A DNA stretch of 64,000 nt from Pinus tabuliformis. Lineage: Eukaryota; Streptophyta; Pinopsida; Pinales; Pinaceae. Both the position numbers and the translations under genes were made by a program. Below, one piece after another: positions 1 through 11,352 of the stretch. Positions within the stretch are counted from its first letter, which is position 1. Each line of letters starts with the position of its first letter. The notes beneath the pieces are model-generated. The model did not search any database, was not told where the DNA came from, and saw nothing but the letters and a program-made list of their open reading frames with translations. The DNA is taken from positions 945,994,327-946,058,326 of the forward strand of contig CM062817.1 in the NCBI GenBank assembly GCA_031772625.1, given 5' to 3'.

Positions 1-59
1 TAAGGCACTGTCACACCTTAGTGGGATAGGGGCATTCTGAGTAGACACTTTTCCCAACA
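1..59 (+). repeat. 3' end of the 5' LTR of T1-A
   Basis: The first 59 bases match the end of the 1040-bp LTR at 13916-13974 and, inverted, the LTRs starting at 14817 and 39316. It ends in CCCAACA, followed by a short A-rich spacer and the primer binding site. About 980 bp of this LTR lies upstream of the window. Confidence 0.9.
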
Positions 60-65
60 ACAAAA

Positions 66-83
66 TGGCGACTCCGCTGGGGA
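66..83 (+). other. Primer binding site (PBS) of T1-A
   Basis: TGGCGACTCCGCTGGGGA lies six bases inside the 5' LTR. It begins with TGG, complementary to a tRNA CCA end, and has the 18-nt length set by the usual stop at methylated A58 of the primer tRNA. Ogre-type elements use a similar site, attributed to tRNA-Arg; I infer that tRNA from family knowledge. The site recurs at 20993-21010 and, inverted, at 14097-14114 and 39292-39309. Confidence 0.85.
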
Positions 84-1798
84 GCGTGTCTAGTTAGTTT
101 GTTTGTGTTTCTCTTGTTGTTTGTTTCATAAACACAGAAGTAGCAATCGAACTGCATTTGCCATTATCAAATGCAAAGTAGACACCTACTACTTCAATCC
201 ACTCACTGGATTTGTTTATGATTTGAACAGCTGATTCACAAATGATCTGATTACCCTTTGTGATAGCTCTTAGTCCTCCTTTAAATCATCCCTCTGATTG
301 TACCTTACTGATTGCTTTTACTCGGCCAAAAACCATAGATTAAACTGCAAACCGTGACCCAGAACCCGGATAGAAGTCTCATTTCTGCCCCAGCGCAGGC
401 TCTGTGAAGAGGTTCTGCATTTCAACGCAGGTCCCGAGAGGGCTACCTGCGCTGCAATTCAGTTTCTCTATGCAACAGGTGCGCTGATCAGCCTTGCCCT
501 GTGCAGCTGAGGTTCTTTGCTTCATTTTGTCCAGTTTTGTCTCTGATTTTTGCAGCCTGTTATCAGTGTGTGTACCTGTCTGAAAACCCCTTTTCTTTGC
601 CTTAATTCCACCTCCTTTGTACAAAAAGACTGTAGATGTTCTTTGTGTGTTTGTTACATCATTTACAGTTTTCCATTGAAAGAGTAGAATAGTCATACTG
701 TCGTCCTTGGATTTAGATCTGTCGTAAGTGTCGATTTTGATCTTAGGAGAAAGTTTGTTTGCTGTTGACAGTTGATTATACTTTTACTTTTACCTTTGGT
801 TTGAATTTGTCACTTTCTAGTGTCGAAACGAGTGTTTATTTCAAAATCATAAAGCGTCGTAATCTTCTCTACCTTTTGATTTAAAAAAAAAAGCTTGTTT
901 GTGTTTTTCACTTGAAAGCAAATTCTGTTTTGTACATCAACTTTCTTTTTAGGCATCAATATTAAGAAAGTGAAAACAAATACATGCATATGTGCATTTG
1001 CATATTGATAGTTTGTATGGCTTGATTTAGGAAAAGTGCATTTATAGTGTGCTCTTTGCTCTTTGAGAAAAGATTGTGTCTTTCTTTTCCCCTTGTAGCT
1101 AGGATTTTCATTGCTGAAAAGAGATAAAAGCTTGCTTATCATCTTTAGATTGCATTTAGGAATTACATCTACATCTCGTGGTGAACCCAAAAAGGCAAAC
1201 TTCTAAGAAAGATTAACTTAAAATAAATTGAATGAATCTAACAACGCTTTGGAACTTAACGCACAACATAGAGGTCTAGGCTAGAGACGTATTCCGGTGT
1301 CGTAAAGCCTGGTAACTGTTGGCCTCACTGATGGTTGGGTGATTCCTCCACTGTGAGACGATAAGTGACAGTACGGACTTGTGCTCCCACGTACCGTCGA
1401 TTATATATTGGGAGACCCCTATAGGCTTAAAACCTTTTATCCATAGGAAGCCGTGTCGGCCGCCCTACTGATCGCAATGCACCGAACACAACATTCGGGA
1501 AGATTGACTGCCGTACTGTAAAACGTATTCTGTAGTTTTGTGATTGGTTTGGTACACCCTCTACCTAGATCTCCAGAGCAGTCCCTTTTGTTCCTTTTCA
1601 GACTCCTTAACGGAAAAGGTCCATCTGAGCACTTGTCACTTCAGGCTCATTAAAAATCGAAGGAGACTAGAGTCATCTTTTGTTTTTTCTCGACTCTTAA
1701 AAACTGAAAAAACAAGTTGTGTCTAAAGCGTCTAAAATTCATTTAATTCGGAAACATACTTCCCCTTTTTATTTTAGTTGATCGAGTAATCCGCAATC
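84..1798 (+). other. 5' leader of T1-A, non-coding, with hairpins near its end
   Basis: About 1.7 kb between the primer site and gag, with no convincing sense reading frame. Minus-strand frames at 379-696 and 810-1190 are probably chance, because the whole stretch is equally similar in copy C. Near the end are three small hairpins: stems 1593-1599/1613-1619, 1639-1642/1659-1662 and 1680-1689/1706-1716. Their loops share a CTC-TTAA-like core also seen in the 3' hairpin array. A leader this long probably carries packaging and translation signals, but none is identifiable by sequence alone. Confidence 0.6.
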
Positions 1799-4700
1799 GT
1801 GGAAGAAATTCAATTGAAACCCCGTCGTTCATGGAGGCTTACGAGTCAACCGTCTTTGTCTCCAGAATCGAAACCAGTACGGACAAAGCGAACTCGTTTA
1901 ACCGGTTCGAAATCTCCTATTAAAGTTAGAACAAGTGTTCCAACAACATCCGAGATTCCGGTTACTCCAAACATTTCTGGAAACCCTGCCTCTACAGAAG
2001 AAGTTCAACAGCCACAGAGGGACAGTGATACTGATCCTAGTCTGAGAGTAAATACTTGTGTTACCGAACCAGTCACATCTACAACCAGTTCGGAGAGTCT
2101 TGCTCTTCAAACATCTGTCGCTGTCGATTCCACCCCTTCTTCGGCACCAGAAATATTTTACGGACCTGACGGACTTCCCCTTCCACCTGGTTTGATTGCG
2201 ATTGAAGAAATTGTAGAAGATCCTCAAACAAGTACTCCAACACACTTTGGAGTTGGGGTCACTCTATTTCCTTCTTCATCAGAAGTTGGTCTACCACCAG
2301 TGGAAGTTCCTATAGAATCGCTAGGTAATATTTTGGATAGACTCCAAATGTCTGAACAACCATCAACATCTAGGACTGTGTCGTCTGACACAGCGACAAC
2401 AGAACTCCCTGCCGTCACTCCCACAATGTTCGCCGGCATACCATCTGTCCCAACTAGCTCTCAACCGCTAGAAGGAGCCCAGTCAGGGGCTATTTCGATA
2501 GTATGGTCCGTTCTTGTTTGTTCCTCTGGAATAATATCCGGCAACTCCTATGTTGAGTCTCAACAAATTGATCCATTTGGAGGTCAATTTGGGCAGTCTG
2601 GTCCCCAAGGGCAAACAATTCCCTTGAGTTCAGGATTACCACCGTATGGGGGGCAGTATACCCTATCATTATCCCCTCCGGGAGGATATCCATACGAGAG
2701 TTCACAGCAATGTTCAGGTTATAGCGGAATTACCTCAAGTGGTTGGGTACCTATACTACCTCAACAACCAAGGGTTGTGTATTCGATGCAACAATGTGTA
2801 CCTATGTCGAATATTCCGACTACACCAGCTATTGTGACAGTGTCACAAGTTCAAACGCTGCCTGTTGTATGTCAACCTCAGATTTCTCAGGTTGTAATGC
2901 AACAGCCCCTTGATCCTGTGACTCAACCACAATCGCCAACTAGTGGGGCGACATAGGTCCAGACGGGTACAATTACCCCACACCTTGGTCCAGCGGTTAG
3001 TATAGTGCAACAGCACATGGCTTCTCAACCATGGTGGTGCAATACCAACAACCACAATTCCAACAAGTATACCAAGGTTCTGAGCAACAAATATTTGAGA
3101 ACAGTGGACAACTGTACATTCAAAACGGTCAAAATCAACCATTTTACAATGGTCATGTCCACCAACCGTATCAGTCATAACAGCATCAAATGCATTATGA
3201 TGGCATGCAAAGACCAACTGCTCAGGCAATTCCATCTTACCCTGGGTATGCTTCACCTAATCTGAATCAGCAGTTACCATTCGTGGCAACTTTAGAGTTA
3301 CCTGATTTAAACCGGTTAACAAATGATCCAATTTCTTACGCCCCTTGGTGGCCAACGATCCCTCATAAACTTCCATCAAATATTCCTAAATTTAATGGAA
3401 ATCCGGGCGAAGATCCACCGAATCACGTGATGAAATTTCATCTATGGTGTTCATCAAACACCCTAAACGATGATTCGATAAGGCTTCACCTCTTCTAGAG
3501 GACGTTAACGGGTCCAGCGGCAAAATGGTACATTGAATTGCCTAGAGCTTCGTTCGACAACTTAAGTACCTTAGCCACGACCTTTTTAACCCATTTTCAA
3601 TTACCGATAAGGTATGAAACAGGAACAGAACTTCTTACCAACTTCAAACAGAAAACAGCCACTCACATATCTGATCATATACATGAGTGGCGACGTCGTC
3701 GTAGGATGGTAAAAACGTGCGTTCCTGATTAGCTATTAGCTGAATGGTTTATCAAGTCATTACTACCTTCCATTACGGAAGATGTGGCAAAGGGGGGAGT
3801 CGTAATGGAAGAGCAAGTTATAGCTCATGCACAATATATGGACTTGATCTATACTCAGTCTGGCACGCTCTACGACAAAATACCTGATGCCCCTAGACCG
3901 GAATTCTCAATTCCTCCTCCTCCTAAATCAAACAATGACTCTCACGCCGGCGATGGCGTGATTGGAAAAACAGACACGAAATCGACAAAGGCTACATCTA
4001 AGAAGGCCCGTAAGATTTCAGATCAAAATGCAAAAGACGAACTTCTTGCTTCGGAAGTAAATGCCGTATCGACAGATAAGGGCAAAGAAACCAAACAACC
4101 AGGAAGCAAGAAGAAACAAGGCAAAGGGAAGAAGAAGAAACAGGATGAGTCATCTCCTGAAAAACCTTCTTCAAACCCTCCTGGGAATAGGAAACCCTCT
4201 ACAGGGTGTCACATATGTGATGAGGATCATTGGACGAAAGAATGTCCATACAAAGCTGAGCTTAAAAGATTCTTTAAGAGTTCGAAAACCTCAGCTGTGT
4301 TAACTGATCCGTTTCCAAATCTAGGAACAAATTTGGTTGATAGTGGAAATGCTTCCCCGTCTCAAGTGCTAATGTTGTCGGTTTCAAGACAGCAAAATGA
4401 TGCTTTGATTTCGACAAGGAACAAAGATTACGGAAATCCGCAGCTGTCGAACAACAAAGATAAAGATCAACCAAGTAGTTTGACAACAACTTCGACGGAA
4501 GTTGTACCACCCATTATTCCTGAATTAACAATAAAACTGCTGAAAGGAGCAGTACACAAGTCGACATTTAATCCCCACGCTAGAGCGGTGCAACATTATA
4601 ATATAGTGGAAGATTTGGCCCAATCGCCATCCGCTATGTCGACTCTTGAAGTACTACAAAATTGCCCATCCCAAAGGCAGGCTTTGTTATCAGCCATTGG

Positions 4701-5406
4701 TGGGGTTGACCCAAAAGATTCCAATCTTGTATCCTTCGACCACAAAGGATACGATCCTCAGTTACTAGCCCAACTAGCTTTCCTTATTCAAGGGAAAGCC
4801 CTCAACAAAACTGTTCATCGAACAATTATTGATGAGGGGGCATCCACATGCATTATGTCGATGAGTTGCTGGAAAACTTTAGGATCTACAACCTTGTCGC
4901 GATCTTCGATGACATTAAAAGCATTCGACGGAAGGACATATACCCCATATGGTATCCTAAATAACTTGAAAGTTGAACTAGGGGAAGAAACGGTAGAAAT
5001 AGATGTTGAAGTCATTGATGGGAATCTTGATTACAACATCCTGCTAGGGAGACCATGGATATATGCCATGGCAGTGGTTGTGTCGACTTATTTTAGAAAG
5101 ATTGCATTTCCCTTTCAAGGAGGGATTACAATCGTTGATCAACAAAACTTCCTCCCCAATGGTTCTCAAGTTACAGGAAGCATTCCCATGATCCATGAAA
5201 GCCCCCATTCGCTTCAGAATATCGGAGTAGGCCTACTAAAAGATCCTATACTAATGGGAACTTTCGCTCTTCCACCTCCAATCAATCTGGCGGAAGTAGC
5301 GTCGATAGGAACCTGCAATATGATATCTTCCACAAAGATCTCAGAAAACGATATCAACATGGATCATGCAATGGTTTTGCCCCCAAGCCCAATAGAAATA
5401 TTATAG
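1799..5406 (+). pseudogene. gag-protease of T1-A (broken)
   Basis: Structural polyprotein plus aspartic protease, about 1,200 codons, in one ancestral frame with pol. The first ~500 residues are rich in Pro, Ser, Thr and Gln. A retrotransposon gag core follows (about 3370-3720, GPAAKWYIELP and neighbours), then a Lys-rich stretch, a CCHC-like zinc knuckle (CX2CX3HX4C, 4207-4245) and the protease active site (DEGAST, Asp at 4831). Breaks: the start codon is GTG where copy C has ATG; one base is missing near 3030; stops lie at 2954, 3178, 3496 and 3730. The final TAG at 5404 is shared with copy C and may be functional (see next entry). Confidence 0.85.
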
Positions 5407-5412
5407 CAATCA
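5404..5412 (+). promoter_or_regulatory. Putative leaky UAG between gag-protease and pol
   Basis: TAG CAA TCA separates gag-protease from pol in the same frame. It fits the tobamovirus-type readthrough context UAG-CAR-YYA. Copy C has the identical nine bases at 26332-26340, whereas the other stops differ between copies. I infer that pol was made by stop-codon suppression, which would set the gag:pol ratio without a frameshift. Confidence 0.6.
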
Positions 5413-8400
5413 ATGTTCCTAGCATGGGAGGCAAACCCAGGTCAACCCTCGTCAAGCGTTTGGATAGATAGGTCTAGAGAATACGGTACCCCTTCAGATC
5501 CTTGGTCGCAAGTGCATGGAACCGACGAAGGAATCGTAAAATCAATGTTGATTGAAGGGGCACCATGGAGTGATTGCCACCATCATTCACTTCTTCTGGA
5601 TTATGAAGAAGATACTCAAGATGACCTTTATCATCCTTCAGTTTTTGAATTCCTATCAAATACTGTAAATACAGTGGATTCCGAGCGAAACTTATCCAAC
5701 ATTGAAGAGACTATAGCCATAAATATCTCGACCAAAACAAATGTTGTAGAGAATATTTATGTTGGCAAATGTTGTTCTCCTTCAGAACTGGAAATATATA
5801 ACGCTCTTTTTCGCGAATTCATAGATGTCTTTGCTTGTTCATATGATGAAATGCCAGGCATTGACTCAAGTATCGTTGAACACGAAATTAAGATGTATCC
5901 AGATGTCAAACCGGTAAGACAACGGCTACGGCAGGTGCACCCCAAGAAAGCCGTTGCCATTAAGGCAGAAGTTGAAAAACTTCTCCATGCTGGTTTTATC
6001 TACCCGGTTCCTTTGACCGATTGGGTATCCAATATTGTCCCTGTTATGAAGAAACAAGGGACAATTAGAGTGTGTGTCGATTATAGGGATGTAAATCAAG
6101 CTTGTCCAAAAGACAACTACCCTACACCCTTCATCGACCAGATAATTGATGAATGCGCCGGATGCGAAATCTTTTCATTCATGGATGGATTTTCCGGGTA
6201 TAATCAAATAAATATCTGCCCAAAGGACCAGTCAAAGACTGCATTCATTTGTCCGTGGGGCACATTCGCATATCGAAAATTACCCTTTGGTTTAAAGAAC
6301 GCGGGAGCGACGTTTCAGAGGGAAATGAATTATGCCTTCCATGACATCAAAAACATCGTTCAACCATACCTCGACGACCTTCCGGCTCATTCGCGAAAGC
6401 GGACCGATCATCCACAGCATTTAAGAGCGATATTTCTACGTTGCCGACACTACAAGATACGAATAAATCCACACAAATGTGTATTTTGCGTTAGTTCTGG
6501 TCGATTACTTGGCTTTGTAGTCTCCAAGGATGGGATTCGTCTCGACCCGTGCAAGGTCCAGGCAATCATAAATTTGCCTCCACCTTCAAATTTGCTTCAG
6601 ATTCAGAAACTCCAAGGGAAAATAAACTTTCTGAGGAGGTTCATTCCAAATTACGCCAAACTTGATAAAGGTTATACACGTCTTTTGAAAAAGGAGGTAC
6701 CCTTTGTATGGGATTAGGTTGCGCAAGCTTCCTTTGATGCTTTGAAAGATTCCCTAATAAAAGCATCATTAATGTACGCCCCTGATTATCAAAGAGATTT
6801 TAACCTGTATCTGGCTGCAGAAGATACAACCATCGAAATGGTTTTAGTTCAAGAAGTCGATGGAATTGAACATCCTATATATTATTTAAGTAAGAACTTA
6901 AATGATACAGAAAGTAAATATTCTTATGTTGAAAAACTGGCGCTTGCAGCTGTTCAAGTGATACAAAGATTTCGACACTATGTCCTCTTTCAGAAAACTA
7001 CCATTCTGTCTGATTGTAACCCCATGACTTATATATTGTCGCGACAGTTGCTGGGGGGCAAATATTCAAAATGGATAGCGATCCTTCAAGAGTTTGATCT
7101 GGAATTCGTAAAATCCAAATCAAAGAAAGCTCTAGTTTTTGCAGAATTATTATGCGATCTCCCATCGTCGTCCAACGATGAAACATCCGAAGAATCAATC
7201 GTGGATGAAAATTTGTTTCTGATATCTACAAGCAATGAGTGGTATGGAGATATAATAATTTATCTCCAAACCCAAAAGTTTAGGCCTAACACCTCACACT
7301 CTAAGCAAAAATGTATTCGATATCAAGCAAAAGACTACATGATCGTCGGTGATACACTTTACCGTCGTGGTATCGATACAGTTCTGAGAAGGTGCCTTGC
7401 CCATGAGGAGGCCGAAAAAGCCCTGAATGAGTGTCATTCAGGGACCTGTGGGGGGCATCAATCTGGATATGCTACAACACAAAAAATCTTACGAGCAGGA
7501 TACTTCTGGCCAACAATGTTCAAAGATTGCATAACCGCAGTCAGAAGTTGCCATGCTTGTCAAATTTTTGATAGCAAAACCAGAAGACCACCCGCACCTC
7601 TACAGCCAATAGTCGTTGTTGGGCCGTTCGCCAAATGGGGCATCGATTTCATGACATGTAACCCCACCTCGACCGGGGGGCATGGGTATATCATAGTCAC
7701 AGTTGACTATTTTACCAAATGGGCCGAGGCGATGCCTACATTAGATAATACTGGTGAAACAACTGCCCTTTTCTTTTTCAATCATGTAGTCGCCAGATTC
7801 GGCGTACCACAGGCTATAGTCACAGATCATGGATCGCATTTTCGCAATCACATGATGCTCGAATAAGCTGCCAAACTAGGATTGTCTCACGACAGCTCTA
7901 CTCCGTATTATCCACAAGCCAACGGACAAGTTGAAGCGATCAACAAGGTCCTGAAGCGCATGTTGCAAAGGATGATCGGAGTTCACAAAAGAAGGTGGCA
8001 GCTAATCTCTTACTCAGCCTTGTGGGCTTACCGAACATCGGTAAGGAATGCGACCGAGTTCACACCCTTCGAACTAGGATATGGCCTGGAAGCAATCTTA
8101 CCAGTCCAGTGCGAAATTTCGTCTCTTAAACTCGCAATCGATCTCCTTCCTGGAACTTCAGAAGAAGAGGCTCGTTTCTTGGAATTAATCCAATTGGATG
8201 AAACCCGTCGTGACGCCGCGTTGGCTAGCGAAGCCCATAAGAAATGAGTCAAGGCGTAGTTCGACAAAAATGTCAAACCCTGTGTCTTATCGGAAGGTGA
8301 CTTGGTCCTGCTTTACGACCAAGAATCCGATAAATTGGGAGCAGGTAAATTTAACTCTTTATGGATGGGCCCCTACATTGTTAAGTGGGTGTTAGCAAAA

Positions 8401-8484
8401 GGAGCCTACGAGTTGATGGATTACGACGGGATTCCACTGGCGCAACCTCGTAATGGGTTGTACCTCAAGCGTTACTACGCCTAG
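5407..8484 (+). pseudogene. pol (RT, native RNase H, integrase) of T1-A (broken)
   Basis: Copies element RNA into DNA and inserts it. In order: reverse transcriptase (about 6010-6700; VCVDYRDVNQACPKDNY, YLDD at 6367-6378), native RNase H/connection region (about 6760-7150), integrase zinc domain (about 7425-7570, with GTCGGH and CHAC), integrase core (GIDFMT near 7640, TDHGSHF near 7826, Glu of NGQVEAI near 7930), and C-terminal domain ending at TAG 8482. The native RNase H has LYLAAED where the first catalytic Asp (DAS type) should be, and ALVFAELL where a late Asp is usual. Premature stops are at 6715, 7864, 8245 and 8257. All pieces are in one frame. Confidence 0.9.
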
Positions 8485-8572
8485 TAGTAACCAATATGCT
8501 TTTGTTATATTTTTGTTTTCGCTAAGAGCGTTTGTTTTAGTTAAGTAATCCACCTTTTTACATTTATTGCAG
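8485..8572 (+). promoter_or_regulatory. Spacer with putative 3' splice acceptor before the second RNase H
   Basis: An 88-base AT-rich spacer follows the integrase stop. It ends in a pyrimidine-rich run and TTTATTGCAG immediately before the ATG of the second RNase H. The same acceptor-like end precedes the ATG in copies B and C. The donor is unknown; a spliced subgenomic mRNA is inferred, not shown. Confidence 0.45.
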
Positions 8573-8998
8573 ATGTCAAACCTATTGGAACCATGTGTTG
8601 GATATGCCGACGGAGCAAGTCGTAGTTCACGGAACCTGTCCTCCGCAGCCTGGTCCATTTTTTATCCAAGCGGCGAGTTAGTAAGTTTTAGAGGTGTATG
8701 TATTGGTCGATCAACAAACAATATCGCTGAATACAGTGCGTTGATAAAACTTCTCTCTGATGCCATCACTCATGGTATACACCGACTAATTGTCAGGCTA
8801 GACTGACAACTCGTAATACTACAACTCAATGGTATATATTCCGTCCAAAACCTAGCTATTTATCGCATGTTCCTAAGAGTTAAGTTTTTGGAAAGACAAT
8901 TTGATCTTATTCAATACCAACATATTTCCAGAAACTTAAACACATTAACTGACTCATTAGCAAACTATGTGTTAGATAGACATTTGCAACATTTATAA
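8573..8998 (+). pseudogene. Second RNase H (aRNH type) of T1-A, one stop
   Basis: A 141-codon RNase H fold protein encoded separately, downstream of integrase. Catalytic acidic residues can be placed: Asp in YADGAS, Glu in NIAEYSAL, Asp in VRLD, and Asp in LTDSLAN, with His in QYQHIS. Extra archaeal-like RNase H domains are known in plant Tat-group elements. It would degrade RNA in RNA-DNA hybrids during reverse transcription. A TGA at 8804-8806 breaks this copy right after the third catalytic Asp. The frame differs from pol, and it starts right after an acceptor-like AG, so a separate spliced mRNA is likely. The intact version is at 19790-20215. Confidence 0.8.
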
Positions 8999-9173
8999 AA
9001 AGAAACACATCATCAATGTTTTACATGTGGATCATATAGCTCAACCAGAATAAAACCCCGAAAATCAAAATATATATATATATAGCTGTTTATGGTTTAC
9101 ATATAATGTTCTGTAACCAAGACAAAATCGGTCACATGACCCAAAAACTCAAAATGCTAGGGGGCACCCTAGT

Positions 9174-10407
9174 CTAATGATGCTCGTGATAGCAAGTCAC
9201 AGCCTGTGCGATCATGCGTAAGAGACGAGTCCATCGTCTAGGCACACCAGTAGTATGCCGCTGTAACTGCAAAGGTAGCTCGTCGATCCTCACATCTGGG
9301 ATACCGAGAGTAAGGCTCTCAACCTGCTCCTGCACAGCTGTGAGAGTCTCGGCCACATCAAGGTCACGAAGAATAACCCTCCCGGCGGCCTCTCCTGCTG
9401 GGGCAACGGCTGGCACTCTCAGGCGAACTACTGGACTAACAGGACCAACAGCTGCATGTACACATGAGTTTGATTAAAGTCTTGATAGAATAAAGCACAA
9501 GGACATTATAAATAAAAACAGTAAATAGTGATATGGTCAAAGATTTTACCAATAGCGCCCCACTGCTCGCCATCCGACAGTACTAATCTGGATCACCCCG
9601 GAAGTCCATCCCAGCATATGGATACTCAGCATAAGCCATCTCGTGACGATCAAACCACCTGAAGAAGGTATCAGAAAATGAAATCTGAGACTGGCCAGCA
9701 TGCCTAGACATATGGTCAACCCATCTCTGCATACGTGGTTCAGTAGGAGAAGGTAAGTCGAGTGCAATGTACTGCGGCTGCATCAGTGGTATCTTCTCCA
9801 AGGCAAAGGTGGTCAAAATAGAACCAAACCCAAAGTTCTTCAACCTCCCGTCCTTTATCTTGGTCAACTGATTTTTCATCACAAGAAGTACTGCATCGCA
9901 CCAGTTGAATATTTTCGGTTGGAGACATTCCAAGGCATGCTGCATATAGGATCTGTTGGCTAAATGAAGAGACGCGCTGCTAACCATCCTACCAAAAGTA
10001 AACAGGATAGACCTAAGGGACCTGTCAGTGACATCACGGATGATGATCTTGCTGTCTTTACTCGACTGAGATCCTTCCCTGCAATACTGGCGGACATAAT
10101 CTCTCACAGAGTCACTCCCTCGGGCCGAACTTGACAAAGAAATGGGGGCACCCCGCCTCGACAAGCTAGTCAAGAAGTAAATGTCTACTGCAGTCAAGGG
10201 GATAGATTTGCCCCTAATCTGGAAAACTTGATTGATAGGATCCCAAGCATCGAGCAAATACTGCAGTAGGTTGATTTGCTGTCTCATGCTAGAGGTGCGG
10301 AAGAACTTCAGCAAGCCACAGTTCCGCAGCGTGTTCACTGTAACCGGATCATGTAGGGCAAACATGTCCTCTTCTTCATGTTCTCGTTCTCGCCATGTAA
10401 TGGTCAT
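9174..10407 (-). pseudogene. Antisense spliced gene of T1-A, possibly plant-mobile-domain-like
   Basis: A gene opposite to gag-pol, between the second RNase H and the 3' LTR. From ATG 10407, exon 2 runs to 9550, a 98-base GT-AG intron spans 9549-9452, and exon 3 ends at TAG 9174. An upstream exon ending at 10725 and an intron at 10724-10423 are also bounded by GT-AG and join in phase; upstream sequence may be 5' UTR. The predicted protein is about 375 residues. The segment around VFQIRGKSIPLTAVDIYFL resembles plant mobile domain or DUF1985-type TE proteins; that assignment is tentative. Antisense extra ORFs downstream of pol are known in plant Ty3/gypsy elements. This copy has a 1-base deletion near 9587 that creates a stop. 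Confidence 0.6.
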
Positions 10408-11352
10408 CTTGCTCCGAGATCTCTGAAAAACAAACAAGAAAGGAGTTAGATCCTGATTTTGATGAGAAACAGGCAAAAATTTTCATCAAAAACTGTGCAA
10501 CAAATTCCTTTTCTGCGCCCAACGCACCCGCAGCAGTGTTCCACCTGCGTTGAATGTCAAACTGCCTTCATACTAGCCAACATTCAGTGTAGGTTTCGAT
10601 GTACCCAGGGTGCGTTGATGGCAGAACGAACCCATCAAACACCAGGGGCTCAAAAAAGCAGAGAATGAAGCACCAAATGCAAAAAGGAAACCATGAAATG
10701 AAAGAGCTCAAGGTTAGCTCCTACCTGGTCCAGACGGCGCCGAGAATCGTCCACAGAATCTCTCGAAATCAGCTGATGAAAATCAAGGGGGAAAAGGCAC
10801 CTCCAAAGCTCCAACAAACCAAGTTCAAATGAAATGGTAAAATGAGAGGTAAAAACACTTTTTAATTGCTTTTTACGTAGTTCAAAGTAAAATATTAGCA
10901 TTTTAATCTCATTTTCAAGCAAATGTTGTTCATTTCTAACTAGTTTGATGAAGCAGTTGAAAATACAATACTATCTTTGGAAAGACAAAGCTATTTATGG
11001 TAAAAAATCAAAACAAGACCATCTAATTGAGCAGTTTTAGCACATAGTTCATGCTTGTTAAAAAATAAACATAAGACCGAGCAAGTGTTTCAATCCGCGT
11101 TTAAGCTCGTTAAAAAATGAACTATCCTACGGTAAATAACCACCGTGAATGTAGCATTATCAGCCATTAAAGCCTTGGTCGTGTTTGCACCATCACCTCC
11201 ACTTTTTCATTGGCCGATCATTCACCTCCATTTGATTGTTTACCCATTTTTAGGAACAGCTGCGAAGAGTGATTTCACTAGCCATCCTTGTGACACTGTC
11301 GTGATTGGAAAATTCCAACCCTTACCTGGAATTAGCTGCTACCCATTTTATC
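10408..11352. other. Putative intron 1, first exon and start region of the antisense gene
   Basis: On the minus strand, 10725 and above would be exon 1 or 5' UTR, and 10724-10423 an intron with GT...AG ends. Within it are several CAACGCA/TGCGTTG-type motifs (about 10519-10620). The rest, to 11352, shows no coding potential. A promoter for the antisense gene should lie here or in the hairpin array beyond it; I see no clear TATA box. Confidence 0.4.

Noticed and set aside
379-1190. Minus-strand open frames of 105 and 126 codons in the T1 leader
   Set aside because: They are matched in copy C only at the level expected from overall DNA similarity; no domain, no splice sites, no start context.
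9174-10407. Envelope-like gene of T1
   Set aside because: It is on the strand opposite to gag-pol, has introns, and shows no signal peptide or membrane segment.
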